Assembly (NCBI GenBank): GCA_028714675.1
Contig: JAQTLV010000001.1
Span: forward strand, 289,507-353,506
Length of the DNA stretch: 64,000 nt
Reading direction: 5' to 3'
Source of the DNA: Sulfurovaceae bacterium
Lineage (GTDB): Bacteria > Campylobacterota > Campylobacteria > Campylobacterales > Sulfurovaceae
Of this stretch, positions 53,795 through 63,543 are shown in pieces (position 1 is the first letter of the stretch; every line of letters starts with the position of its first letter). A program made the position numbers and the translations under genes. The notes beneath the pieces are model-generated. The model was not told the DNA's origin, did no database searches, and saw nothing but the letters and a program-made list of their open reading frames with translations.

Positions 53795-55639
53795 TCAATT
53801 AAACACACCTTTGATTTCATTTTCTATAGCCCCAGGAGCAGTTGCTATAGTCATAAAAGTCCCCATATCAAGAAGCGGATACATCAATGCTATATAGTAT
53901 TTAGGATGTAATATGTAAGCCTTGTTGTTTTCAACTAGAATAGTATATGGCAAAACTATCGTATTTTGAGAACCTATCTTTGATGCAAATTTAGATGTTC
54001 GGTCGCTTAATTTGATACCAAAAATAGTTGCATTGCTTGATACCTTTTGTTCATACACTAAATTTTTGCTTGCTTTTATTTTAGCAATAAGTGTTGCATT
54101 TGTTCCACTTGCGATTTCAATCATATCTTGATAATATGGCATTGATACCATAAAGTGATAGTTTGCTAAATCTTTAAAATTAAGTTTATCATCAGAGTTT
54201 ATAGAATTTGGAAAAATTTTTCTAATTCTTTCAAGTGTTTTTTGTGCCATTGCTTTATCGTAATCATCTTGTAGAAATGCATTAAATTGATATATTGGAT
54301 TTGTAATTGTTAGTTGATTGTTTGTTTTGTCAATCAAAACTTTCAAGTTAGCACTAAATCCTCTATGTGGTTTTACAGAGCCAGATATAATTTCACTATT
54401 GGTAAAAATGACTACGCTTTGATTTGCATTTAATTCTTGCGTTGCGATATGCGTAAAGCCACCTTTTTTTAAGCTTGAGATTACCTCATTTGTTTGCATA
54501 TATTTTGATCTCAAATATGCAGGAACTTGACCATTTACGACCTCTCCCGCTTTTGGATTGGGTTTTAAGAATTTATTGTTATTGGCAGTATTATTGCTAA
54601 TTTTGTTTTTTGAATCATTATCAATAGATGAAGTTTTGGAGTTGGTGTTGCCTCCAGTTTCAACAGCACCTAGACTTTGAAGTATTTGAGGTATTTGGGT
54701 ATCTAATTTATGAATATAATCCAATCTTTTTTTGTCTGTGATTTTTAGAGTAGTTGCCCAGTTTTGTAGTTTAGGCATACCTATAATTAGTTTATTTGAA
54801 CCTTTTTTGATATACATATACATTGTGCACGGTGCAAATATTCCAGCATCAGGTCTCATTCCTTGTTTGTCAAATATGTTGTATGAAAATTCCAAATGAC
54901 ACAAGGAATATATCCAAAATGCATCATATTCTGGTAGAGGAGTAGGTGCATTTTCTTTTAGATTTACTTTAAAATCATAGTATCCTGCTATGATATATTT
55001 ATTGTCTTCAAATTCTGCTTCAAATTTTTCCTGAAATTTATCAACAAATTCTGACAAGTCTTTTGGTCTTTCGAATGTTATTTCATAATTCATAATCCTG
55101 TTGTTATCTAGTGAATTATATGTTATGTAGCTTTTTTCGCCACCATAAACTTTTTGGATTTTCTCATCGAGAGGTTTAAACATGGATATAAATTTTGTTT
55201 TAATACCCTCGTCTTCTACCCCAGCGATATCTAAAATTGCCTCAGGGGTTAAGTGCATCACTTTAGTGGTGTTTTCACCTGTTTTGTTGTAAGCTAACAT
55301 ATTAAAAGGGCTATAAAGCGCAAGTCTTGGCTCGACTGCCAATAGCTCTCTTACCTTGTCTAGGTTGACAGTTGGCATAAAGCTAATTAGCTCAAGGTTA
55401 GTTGAGCCAAAATGTTTTTTATATGAATCGTTAATTCTTTTATGTGGATCAGTTACTATAAAACCAGTATCTGCTAGTTTATTGTCCATAAGGTCATCAA
55501 ATTTTGCCTCTCCGTTGCCGTTTATGGTATAAACTACTGCCAGATTTTTTTCTTGTTTTGGGGCTTGATACCAAAGCCACCATGTAGCAATACTTCCGAT
55601 AGCTAATAAAACAAAAATTATTTTAATTATTCTATTCAC
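53795..55639 (-). CDS. Membrane-anchored protein with DUF302-like modules
   Basis: A 614-residue protein with one N-terminal helix (about residues 5-22) and the rest outside. Near residues 85-140 (FMPTVNLDKVRELLAVEPRL, LYSPFNMLAYN) and again in the C-terminal part (NKAYILHPKYYIALMYPLLD) the sequence looks like DUF302, a heat-stable alpha/beta fold. A low-complexity linker with Asn/Ser/Lys lies around 325-355. Function unknown. Right neighbours are two other exported proteins on the other strand. Confidence 0.72.
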   Translation of the reverse strand: MNRIIKIIFVLLAIGSIATWWLWYQAPKQEKNLAVVYTINGNGEAKFDDLMDNKLADTGFIVTDPHKRINDSYKKHFGSTNLELISFMPTVNLDKVRELLAVEPRLALYSPFNMLAYNKTGENTTKVMHLTPEAILDIAGVEDEGIKTKFISMFKPLDEKIQKVYGGEKSYITYNSLDNNRIMNYEITFERPKDLSEFVDKFQEKFEAEFEDNKYIIAGYYDFKVNLKENAPTPLPEYDAFWIYSLCHLEFSYNIFDKQGMRPDAGIFAPCTMYMYIKKGSNKLIIGMPKLQNWATTLKITDKKRLDYIHKLDTQIPQILQSLGAVETGGNTNSKTSSIDNDSKNKISNNTANNNKFLKPNPKAGEVVNGQVPAYLRSKYMQTNEVISSLKKGGFTHIATQELNANQSVVIFTNSEIISGSVKPHRGFSANLKVLIDKTNNQLTITNPIYQFNAFLQDDYDKAMAQKTLERIRKIFPNSINSDDKLNFKDLANYHFMVSMPYYQDMIEIASGTNATLIAKIKASKNLVYEQKVSSNATIFGIKLSDRTSKFASKIGSQNTIVLPYTILVENNKAYILHPKYYIALMYPLLDMGTFMTIATAPGAIENEIKGVFN

Positions 55640-55815
55640 TTATAATCCTTTATAATAAAACATATTGTATGATATATAAATAAAACTTAAAATAATATAT
55701 TATAAAATCAAATTATAAATTTAATCGATAAGCACTCTATAACCAAAGTTTAATACTATTATGTATAAAATCTATCAAAAAATTACCAGAAATAATTCTA
55801 AGCAAGGATAGTTGA
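55640..55815. promoter_or_regulatory. Divergent AT-rich spacer
   Basis: It must serve the leftward DUF302-like gene and the rightward lipoprotein. AT-rich with several TATAAA-like stretches; AAGGA at 55803 is the ribosome-binding site of the lipoprotein. No repeat stands out. Confidence 0.35.
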
Positions 55816-56337
55816 ATGTATAAATTGAGCCAGTTTATGATTTTTGTCTTTATGGTAAGTATATTACTTGGATGTTCACCAGTCATCAAAGAAGGCTATC
55901 TGGAGTCTGTAAGACCACTTTTTAGCACAAAAAATCCTAACTTAACACTTCAAGTAGCAACACAAAAATGCAAAGAAGCCAGCAAAGATAAACTATTAAA
56001 GTGCTTTTTGAATTTAAAATCAAATTGCAATAAAAAAGTAGAAGATATTGATATAGTTGCCAAAAATCCATCAAACGGTGAGCGTTATAGCAATGCTACG
56101 GTGAAAAATTTTTATTTAAGAGAAAATGAGTGCAATATGGCAAATCAGATTGAAGATACAAGTATCAAAAGTCTTGCAAGTTATAAAGAGATAGAACAAT
56201 GGAATCAGATATGTAATCTTACTGTGTCAAAGATTTATGAAGATAAGTGTTTGGATGAAGCTGGGTTTGAAGCTAGAGAACAAAAGAAAAGAAAATTAGA
56301 ATTAGAACCATGGATTAAATTAAATATAATACAATAA
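55816..56337 (+). CDS. Cys-containing lipoprotein of unknown function
   Basis: A 173-residue lipoprotein with lipobox LLGC (Cys near residue 20). The mature part has several Cys residues, in positions that could form disulfides in the periplasm. No recognised domain. It is 17 bases before the next exported protein and probably cotranscribed. Confidence 0.72.
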   Translation: MYKLSQFMIFVFMVSILLGCSPVIKEGYLESVRPLFSTKNPNLTLQVATQKCKEASKDKLLKCFLNLKSNCNKKVEDIDIVAKNPSNGERYSNATVKNFYLRENECNMANQIEDTSIKSLASYKEIEQWNQICNLTVSKIYEDKCLDEAGFEAREQKKRKLELEPWIKLNIIQ

Positions 56338-56354
56338 AAACAACAGAGGTTTAA

Positions 56355-57794
56355 ATGAAAAAAATATTCATATTTATTATATCTTCTACAATATATCTAT
56401 CTGCAATTACATCAGGAATATACAAGATAGATGATATTCCAGACTATGCTCTACTTAAAAAATCATTTAAACCATTTGATACAAATGATAGATATGTCAA
56501 AAAACACTATAAAGTAAATTATGAAAATATGATAGGCAAAGAGTTGAAAGCAAAATATGCGGTAGTTACCAGTAATGCGAAAAATGATGAATATGATTCT
56601 CCTATGAATAAAGTCATCTTGCTCAATACCGCTGATGCAAAATACAAAAAAAATGTCAGTTACTCGGACAAATTTGTAAGAAAATATGTAAGTTTGAGTT
56701 TCAAGGTAGATGCGAAAACATATCAGGATAAAAAATACTGGTACTCTGACAATCTAGATGGTTTTTATGATTATTCTTATGACTTGGAAAACTTTGCTCC
56801 AAGTGATTATGATCACAGATTTTATGATGACAATAAAAGCTATGGTGTATCATCTGACAATGATACCTTTTATTCTTCAAAAGATATTTTTATACTAAAG
56901 TCAAATAGCGTAAAAGTATTTGTATTATCAAGCAAATGGGAAGAGCCGAAAATTCCTTATTTTGATCCTCGACTAAAAGAAGCAACATACAAAACTATGC
57001 AACAAGCAGCTATTTTTCGTCTTCAAACCCCAAGAAAATATATAGATATACTCAACATTCCTAAAAAAGTATCATTTTGGCAAGGCAACAAAGAATATGC
57101 GCTAAATAATGGGGATTTTTTGGCAATTACAAAAAAGGATAGCGAGTGGTATTATGGAGATTTTATCTATCCTGATGGGAAATTTATATCTGGTAAAATA
57201 AATATGGATGACTTGTCCGATGGTGATACCAGTACACAATATATCACAAACTATAAATTTAAAATATTCCATTCTATCAATAAGCAAGATGATGAAAATG
57301 ACAATTTACCAATGGGAGCAGAGTCAGAAATATATGCGATAAGAGTTTATGATAAAAATAACAAAAAAATCCAAACTATTAGAAATGCTGGATATTTGAC
57401 AGATCAAAATAATACACTCGATATGATTGATGCAAATTTTGATGGATATGAAGATATGATGATATATTCTCACGATGGAGGAGCTGGACCAAATAATGGT
57501 TATAATTTTTATATATACGATCCTAAAAGTAAACAATTCGAATACGATCAGACATTGTCAGAGTTGACACAAATACAAGTTGATACAAAAGCAAAAATGA
57601 TAACTGCTGCTTGGAGAAATGGTGCTGCCCAGCATGGCTATGAAGAGTATAAATGGATAAATGGAAAGTTGACAATGACAAAACAAACAGTTGAAACTTA
57701 TACGCAAAATGATGAAATACAAACCGTGACTTGTGTGAATCAAAAAGGCAAGTTAAAGTGTAAGACAATAATAGAAAAAGATGTCAATCAGTAA
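56355..57794 (+). CDS. Exported protein with XAC2610/FG-GAP-like C-terminal domain
   Basis: A 479-residue protein with a signal peptide (residues 1-18). The long Tyr/Asp-rich N-terminal part is not recognised. Residues 345-420 (MIDANFDGYEDMMIYSHDGGAGPNNGYNFYIY) carry the D-x-N-x-D-G-x-x-D calcium-binding pattern of FG-GAP/XAC2610-like domains. Its 3' end overlaps the open frame before L25. Function unknown. Confidence 0.72.
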   Translation: MKKIFIFIISSTIYLSAITSGIYKIDDIPDYALLKKSFKPFDTNDRYVKKHYKVNYENMIGKELKAKYAVVTSNAKNDEYDSPMNKVILLNTADAKYKKNVSYSDKFVRKYVSLSFKVDAKTYQDKKYWYSDNLDGFYDYSYDLENFAPSDYDHRFYDDNKSYGVSSDNDTFYSSKDIFILKSNSVKVFVLSSKWEEPKIPYFDPRLKEATYKTMQQAAIFRLQTPRKYIDILNIPKKVSFWQGNKEYALNNGDFLAITKKDSEWYYGDFIYPDGKFISGKINMDDLSDGDTSTQYITNYKFKIFHSINKQDDENDNLPMGAESEIYAIRVYDKNNKKIQTIRNAGYLTDQNNTLDMIDANFDGYEDMMIYSHDGGAGPNNGYNFYIYDPKSKQFEYDQTLSELTQIQVDTKAKMITAAWRNGAAQHGYEEYKWINGKLTMTKQTVETYTQNDEIQTVTCVNQKGKLKCKTIIEKDVNQ

Positions 57795-57882
57795 AAATGC
57801 ATTAATCTATCGACAAGCCTTTATCGAAAATTTAAAATTATTTCGATATAATAAGTCCCTAAAAATTACAAAAAGGAATCCA

Positions 57883-58419
57883 ATGTTAGAAGGTATCGTT
57901 AGAGAGAGTATCGGTAGTGCGCCAGCAAAACGCCTAAAACGAGATGGTTATCTAATTGCCAATATTTATGCTAATGGCGTCGAAAGCGTTTTTGCAGCAT
58001 TTAAAAGAGGTGATTTTATAAGAGCGGCAAGGTCAAAAACAACACTTACACTTCCAGTAAAAGTTGATGGCAAAGAGTATAATGCAGTTATCCAAGAGTA
58101 CCAATTTCATCCAGTAACTGGAGATATTACTCATGTTGACCTTAGAGTTGCACTTCCAGGTGTTGTAACAGATTACTTAGTACCTGTTAAAACTACTGGA
58201 ACACCAAAAGGTTTGAAAAATAAAGGTGTACTTATACAATCTAAAAAAAGATTGAAATTAAGAGGCAAAATCGAAGATATGCCTGCAAACATCACACTTG
58301 ATGTTACAGATCTTGATAGAGATGATTCTATTCTTGTAAGAGATATAGAAGCTCCAGCAAATACTCGTATCATGGATAGAACTCATGTTGCGATTTGTGG
58401 TGTAATCAAGTCTAAATAA
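57883..58419 (+). CDS. rplY: 50S ribosomal protein L25 (CTC form)
   Basis: A 178-residue L25 of the long TL5/CTC type, binding 5S rRNA. The N-terminal L25 domain (RESIGSAPAKRLKRDGYL) is followed by the C-terminal beta domain. The frame is open to 57781, inside the preceding gene, but AAGGA is five bases before the ATG at 57883 and family members begin here. Its stop overlaps the pth ATG (TAATG). Confidence 0.95.
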   Translation: MLEGIVRESIGSAPAKRLKRDGYLIANIYANGVESVFAAFKRGDFIRAARSKTTLTLPVKVDGKEYNAVIQEYQFHPVTGDITHVDLRVALPGVVTDYLVPVKTTGTPKGLKNKGVLIQSKKRLKLRGKIEDMPANITLDVTDLDRDDSILVRDIEAPANTRIMDRTHVAICGVIKSK

Positions 58420-58985
58420 TGTTACTTTTTGTAGGTCTTGGCAATCCCGACAAGGAATACGAAAACAACAGACACAACATTGGCTTTAAAGCCATTGATG
58501 TGCTACTTAAAAATGAAAATTTTTCTGAAGTATCTAAAACTTCATTTCACGGTAAATTATACAAGTCTTCAAATAATCTATTTTTAAAACCATTGACATA
58601 TATGAATCTATCTGGTAAAAGCGTACAAGCAGTTGCAAATTTTTACAAGATAGAATTAGATAGTATCGTTGTAATCCATGATGATTTGGATTTACCTTTA
58701 GGTGCCATTAGGTTTAAAATAGGTGGTGGTGATGGAGGACATAATGGACTTAAGTCAATTGATGGTATGATAGGCAAGAATTATATCAGATGTCGCATAG
58801 GTATAGGTAAACCAACACGAAAAAGTGAAGTTTCTAGCTATGTTTTGGGTGATTTCAACCGACAAGAAGAAAAAATTATGGATGATTTACTTATTTTTTT
58901 AAAAGAAGCTCTAAATAACATAGATAAAATGTCATTTTCACAGTTTCAGTCAAAATATACACTCAAACCAATAGAGGCAAAATAA
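58419..58985 (+). CDS. pth: Peptidyl-tRNA hydrolase
   Basis: A 188-residue enzyme that frees tRNA from dropped-off peptides. VGLGNPDKEYENNRHNIGF holds the catalytic His, and HDDLDLPLGAIRFK holds the Asp. Overlaps both neighbours by one base, within the L25-pth-lptF/G unit common in this phylum. Confidence 0.96.
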   Translation: MLLFVGLGNPDKEYENNRHNIGFKAIDVLLKNENFSEVSKTSFHGKLYKSSNNLFLKPLTYMNLSGKSVQAVANFYKIELDSIVVIHDDLDLPLGAIRFKIGGGDGGHNGLKSIDGMIGKNYIRCRIGIGKPTRKSEVSSYVLGDFNRQEEKIMDDLLIFLKEALNNIDKMSFSQFQSKYTLKPIEAK

Positions 58986-60052
58986 TGAAGCTGTATCAGC
59001 TATACATAGCAAAGTATTTTTTAAAAAACTTTATTGTTATACTTCTTGGCATGACGATTATGTTTGTTTTGATAAATTATTTGACATACGGCTCAAGAAT
59101 AAATGGGGCTTTTAACCAAAAAATATCATACATGTTTTATAGCTGGGAGCACTCATTGTCTATATTGTATCCACTGGCATTGGTATTTGGAGTGATTACT
59201 ACAAAAATTCAACTTGTGAAAAGTAACACTATGGGCGCATTGTATTCGTTTGGATATACAAATAAAAGATTGCTTTTGCCAATACTTATAATAACAACTT
59301 TAATATATGTAATTTTCATATTTTTACAAACAACTTCATTTGCTTACGCAAAAGATGATGCTGATTCTTTTATTGGTAATGGCGGTAAAGTCAAGGCTGC
59401 TGAAAAACTTTTTTTAAAATATAATAATACTTATATATACATAGATAAATTAGATCAAGCAAATAAAAAAATATATGGACTATCTCTTTTTGAAGTAGAA
59501 AATAATAAAATAAAATATACAATGAAATCTCCAGTTGGCATTTATAATGGAAGTTCTTGGACACTAAAAGATGCTGTTATGAAAACTAATTATTATGAGA
59601 ATGAAATGCTCACAAAATACTCGACAGCAAAATACACAAATTTTAATACTTTGGATGGATACAAACCAATAGTTATAGATAGTGTTGGTGATAATGGCGG
59701 TTCAATGAAATTGGGCGATGCATATGAAACATATAAACTTTTAGCAAATCAAAATATAGACACAACCAAGATAAGAGCATCAGTTTATAGCAAAACAATA
59801 CTACCAATGTTTATTTTTGGTCTTATTGTTTTGATATTTTTTAAAATACCCTACTTGGTTAGATATGAAAATATGACAAAAATTGCGTCAATTGCTATAG
59901 CTGCGTCTTTGTTGATATGGGCTAGTTTTACAGGTATCAATTTCTTTGGGTCTAATGGTGTTGTATTGCCAGAAATTGCATCATTTGTGCCAATCATTAT
60001 ATTATCCATTATTGGACTTAAAAGTTATTTTTCAAAAGAAATATTAGTATAA
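58985..60052 (+). CDS. LptF/LptG-family LPS export permease
   Basis: A 355-residue inner-membrane protein with three helices at each end and a periplasmic jellyroll-like domain (about 105-265), the YjgP/YjgQ layout. It helps pass lipopolysaccharide from the inner membrane to LptC/A. Only one copy is in the window; whether it is LptF or LptG cannot be told. Confidence 0.88.
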   Translation: MKLYQLYIAKYFLKNFIVILLGMTIMFVLINYLTYGSRINGAFNQKISYMFYSWEHSLSILYPLALVFGVITTKIQLVKSNTMGALYSFGYTNKRLLLPILIITTLIYVIFIFLQTTSFAYAKDDADSFIGNGGKVKAAEKLFLKYNNTYIYIDKLDQANKKIYGLSLFEVENNKIKYTMKSPVGIYNGSSWTLKDAVMKTNYYENEMLTKYSTAKYTNFNTLDGYKPIVIDSVGDNGGSMKLGDAYETYKLLANQNIDTTKIRASVYSKTILPMFIFGLIVLIFFKIPYLVRYENMTKIASIAIAASLLIWASFTGINFFGSNGVVLPEIASFVPIIILSIIGLKSYFSKEILV

Positions 60053-60055
60053 GGC

Positions 60056-60125
60056 ATCAGTATAGGTCCCTTGAAATATTTTTTAGATAAAATACTGATT
60101 ATTAAGCCATGATTGTTTAATGGCT
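60056..60125. other. Short repeats before lysA
   Basis: ATCAGTAT (60056-60063) and ATACTGAT (60092-60099) form an 8-base inverted repeat around 28 bases; AGCCAT/ATGGCT (60105-60110 and 60120-60125) form a small hairpin. GATAAAAT near 60085 may be a -10 box. Too short for a lysine riboswitch. Confidence 0.35.
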
Positions 60126-60149
60126 ATATTTAATTAGGAAATTTTGACA

Positions 60150-61358
60150 ATGAATATAGACTTTTCTTCACTTGCTGCCAAATATGGCACACCATTATAT
60201 GTTTATGATTTTGATTATATTAAAAATAGATACCTTGAGCTAAAAGAAGCTTTTAGTGGTCAAAAAAATATTATTAATTATGCTATTAAAGCAAACTCAA
60301 ACTTATCAGTTATTTCGCTTTTGGCTGAGCAAGGAGCTGGCGCAGATTGTGTAAGTATCGGAGAAGTTAAAAGAGCTATTTTGTCAGGTGTCAGTAAATA
60401 TAAAATTATATTTTCAGGAGTTGGTAAAAGTGATGATGAGATCAAAGAAGCTTTAAATCTTGATATTTTGCTCATAAATTTAGAGAGTGAAGATGAGATG
60501 AAGAGGGTTGAAAGCGTTGCTAAAGAGTTAGGCAAGATTGCCAGAATTTCAATTAGAGTTAACCCTAACATAGATGCAAAAACTCATCCATATATATCAA
60601 CAGGTTTACATGATGACAAGTTTGGTGTAGAGATAGATATGGCGAAAAGAATGTATATCTATGCTAAAAAATCTTCATTTTTAAATCCAGTTGGGATACA
60701 TTTTCATATAGGTTCACAATTAACAGAGCTTGAGCCTATAAGTGAAGCTTGCTCCATAGTTGCAGATTTGGCACATACTTTAAAAGCTCTTGAAATTGAT
60801 ATTAAATTTTTTGATGTTGGAGGTGGACTTGGAGTTGTTTATGACGATGAGCTAACTATAAACATACAAGAATATGCCGATATGATAAAAAATGCAACTA
60901 AAAAACTAGATGTTACTATCCTTTGTGAACCAGGCAGATATATGGTAGCAAATGGTGGATATTTTTTGACAAAAGTATTGTATGAGAAAAAAAATAACAA
61001 AAAAAGATTTATTATAGTCGATGGTGCTATGAATGATTTAATTAGACCATCTTTGTATGATGCATATCATAAAATAGAAGCTATTGGTAAAAATGGAGAA
61101 AATTCTATTGCTGATGTAGTTGGTCCAATATGTGAGAGCGGAGATTTTTTTGGTAAAAATGTTAGTTTACCGCAACTAGAGCATAATGACCTACTTATAG
61201 TCAAAAGTGCTGGGGCATATGGGTTTAGTATGTCAAGCAATTATAACACAAGAGGAAGAGCAGCAGAAGTTGCCGTGCAAGATGGAATTGATAGAATCAT
61301 AAGAAAAAGAGAAGTTTTTGAAGATATGATAGCTCTTGAAAAAGAGTTTTTGGTATAA
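60150..61358 (+). CDS. lysA: Diaminopimelate decarboxylase
   Basis: A 402-residue PLP enzyme that makes lysine from meso-diaminopimelate. NYAIKANSN carries the PLP Lys (near residue 47), HFHIGSQ and CEPGRYMVANGG are family motifs. ATG at 60150 is chosen with AGGA ten bases upstream; a TTG at 60144 is the alternative. Its end overlaps only the upstream extension of pheA's frame. Confidence 0.96.
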   Translation: MNIDFSSLAAKYGTPLYVYDFDYIKNRYLELKEAFSGQKNIINYAIKANSNLSVISLLAEQGAGADCVSIGEVKRAILSGVSKYKIIFSGVGKSDDEIKEALNLDILLINLESEDEMKRVESVAKELGKIARISIRVNPNIDAKTHPYISTGLHDDKFGVEIDMAKRMYIYAKKSSFLNPVGIHFHIGSQLTELEPISEACSIVADLAHTLKALEIDIKFFDVGGGLGVVYDDELTINIQEYADMIKNATKKLDVTILCEPGRYMVANGGYFLTKVLYEKKNNKKRFIIVDGAMNDLIRPSLYDAYHKIEAIGKNGENSIADVVGPICESGDFFGKNVSLPQLEHNDLLIVKSAGAYGFSMSSNYNTRGRAAEVAVQDGIDRIIRKREVFEDMIALEKEFLV

Positions 61359-61377
61359 TAGCTCAAAGGAAAAAGCA

Positions 61378-62445
61378 ATGGATTTAGAATCATTAAGAAA
61401 TGAGATAGATACGATTGACGACCAAATACTAGAGCTTATAAATAAAAGAATGGATTTTGTCCATTTGGTTGGGAATCTAAAAAATATCTCAAAATCTCCT
61501 ATATACAGACCAGAGAGAGAACAATCTATATTAACAAGATTAAAAGCAAAAAATGCAAAAATACAAGGAAGATTAGATGATAAGTCTATAGATGCTCTAT
61601 TCTTGGAGCTATTTGCCGTTGCTAGAAATTTAGAGCTTCCAGAAGCTGTGGCATATTTAGGACCAGAAGCAAGTTTTACACATCAAGCGGCAGAGGTTAA
61701 GTTTGGAGCTACTAGTAAATATTTTCCTATATCATCAATTGCTGGAGTATTTAGAGAAGTACAGAAGGGAACCGTTAAATTTGGAGTAATCCCAATAGAA
61801 AATAGCTCAAATGGTATCGTTAGTGATACTATCCATGGGCTCGATACTTATAATCTCAAAATTGTTGCTGAAGTAATGATAGATATACATTTGGTTCTTG
61901 CTTCTATAGCCGATGACATTAGTGATATAAAAACAATATATTCAAAAGATATAGCATTTGAGCAGTGTCGTAATTTTTTGCAAGATTTGGGGTTAAATGA
62001 AGTTAGTTTAGTGCCTGTTGAATCTACTGCAAAAGCTGCTAAAATGGCATCAAGAGAGCCATATTCTGCTGCAATTTGTCCTGACATTGCAGCAAAAATG
62101 TATAATCTTCCAATAAAATTTAACAATATAGAAGACAACAGCAACAATAAAACAAGATTTTTCATCATTAGTGATTTTGAAAATGCTCCATCTGGAAATG
62201 ATAAAACATCTTTATTGGTTAAATTATTAAATAAACCAGGTTCTCTTGTAGAATTTCTAAATGACTTTGAAGAAGCGAAAATAAATTTAACAAAAATAAA
62301 ATCACATATAGTTGGTGGCGAATCCATATTTTTTATAGAATTTAATGGTCATAAAGACGATCCCGTTATAAAAAGTATATTAGATAAACACAAAGAGAGC
62401 ATAAAAATTTTAGGATCATATACAAAAGAGGTAGAGGATATATAA
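61378..62445 (+). CDS. pheA: Chorismate mutase / prephenate dehydratase
   Basis: A 355-residue bifunctional enzyme of phenylalanine synthesis: chorismate mutase (residues 1-90, LRNEIDTIDDQILELINKR), prephenate dehydratase (AYLGPEASFTHQAA near 98), then an ACT domain (KPGSLVEFLNDF) for feedback control by Phe. The ATG at 61378 has AAAGGA seven bases upstream; the open frame extends upstream into lysA. One-base overlap with the hisC gene. Confidence 0.95.
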   Translation: MDLESLRNEIDTIDDQILELINKRMDFVHLVGNLKNISKSPIYRPEREQSILTRLKAKNAKIQGRLDDKSIDALFLELFAVARNLELPEAVAYLGPEASFTHQAAEVKFGATSKYFPISSIAGVFREVQKGTVKFGVIPIENSSNGIVSDTIHGLDTYNLKIVAEVMIDIHLVLASIADDISDIKTIYSKDIAFEQCRNFLQDLGLNEVSLVPVESTAKAAKMASREPYSAAICPDIAAKMYNLPIKFNNIEDNSNNKTRFFIISDFENAPSGNDKTSLLVKLLNKPGSLVEFLNDFEEAKINLTKIKSHIVGGESIFFIEFNGHKDDPVIKSILDKHKESIKILGSYTKEVEDI

Positions 62446-63542
62446 TGAAATTTAATGAAACATTAAATGATATAACACTATATGAAGCAGGAAAGCCTAT
62501 AGAGCTTGTTGTGAGGGAGTTTGGAATAGACCCATCCAAGGTTGTCAAACTAGCTTCAAATGAAAATCCATTGGGTACTGCTCCATCTGTTACAAAAATT
62601 TTGAGTGAAAATGCTACAAAAGCACATCTTTATCCAGACGATAGTATGCATGAGCTAAAAGAGTCTTTGGCAAAAAAATATTCAGTTAATCCCAAAGAGA
62701 TTATCATAGGTGCTGGGAGTGATCAAGTTTTAGAGTTTATATCAAGATCTTTGTTATCACAAAATGATACAGTTTTAATGAGTAAGGTAACATTTGCTAT
62801 GTATGAGGTTTATGCAAAGCAAGTTGGGGCTAAGATTGTTAGAACACCTAGTTTTATCCACAAAGTAGATGAATTTATAACATATTACAAAGAGCATAAA
62901 CCAAAAATTGTATATCTATGTATTCCAAATAATCCAATTGGAGATTGTTTGACAAAAAAAGAGGTATTCGAGATAATAGATACTATTGATAGTGATACAT
63001 TAGTTGTTGTTGATTGTGCTTATATGGAATACGCATCATATAAGAGCAATGATTATCTCATAACTCCAAAAGATACTTTGAAATATGATAATGTTATATA
63101 TCTTGGAACTTTTTCAAAAGCATATGGTCTTGGAGGAATGAGAGTAGGATATGGTATAGCAAGAAGTGAAATAATTGAGCAAATTGCAAAAATGAGACCA
63201 CCTTTTAATATATCTTCTCTTTCATTGGCAGCTGCTATAGAAGCTCTAAAAGCAGATGAGTTTTTGAAAGATTCACTAAAACTCCATAGCGAACAGATAG
63301 TTAGATATGAAGAGTTTGCTAAAATTAATGGCATAGAATATATAGATAGTTATACAAACTTTATAACATATATGCTTGATGATATTTATAATTCTAGTAT
63401 TATTGCTGATGCACTATTGAAGCAAGGAGTTATCATAAGAAATCTTGCTAGTTATGGTTTAAATGCTATTCGTATAACTATAGGTACTGCAAAACAAAAT
63501 GATAGATTTTTTGAAGCAATACAGCCTTTACTTAAGAGATAA
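62445..63542 (+). CDS. hisC: Histidinol-phosphate / aromatic aminotransferase
   Basis: A 365-residue fold type I PLP enzyme. SNENPLG and the PLP-Lys motif GTFSKAYGLGGMRVGY are of the HisC family. Next to pheA it may also or mainly transaminate phenylpyruvate, as HisC-like enzymes do in several bacteria; both roles are possible. Confidence 0.92.
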   Translation: MKFNETLNDITLYEAGKPIELVVREFGIDPSKVVKLASNENPLGTAPSVTKILSENATKAHLYPDDSMHELKESLAKKYSVNPKEIIIGAGSDQVLEFISRSLLSQNDTVLMSKVTFAMYEVYAKQVGAKIVRTPSFIHKVDEFITYYKEHKPKIVYLCIPNNPIGDCLTKKEVFEIIDTIDSDTLVVVDCAYMEYASYKSNDYLITPKDTLKYDNVIYLGTFSKAYGLGGMRVGYGIARSEIIEQIAKMRPPFNISSLSLAAAIEALKADEFLKDSLKLHSEQIVRYEEFAKINGIEYIDSYTNFITYMLDDIYNSSIIADALLKQGVIIRNLASYGLNAIRITIGTAKQNDRFFEAIQPLLKR

Positions 63543-63543
63543 A

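Noticed and set aside
60053-60149. Possible lysine riboswitch before lysA
   Set aside because: The gap is under 100 bases and has only short inverted repeats, much smaller than an L-box.
61848-62327. Long leftward open frame inside pheA
   Set aside because: It is the antisense shadow of a well-conserved prephenate dehydratase/ACT region and has no promoter or ribosome-binding site.
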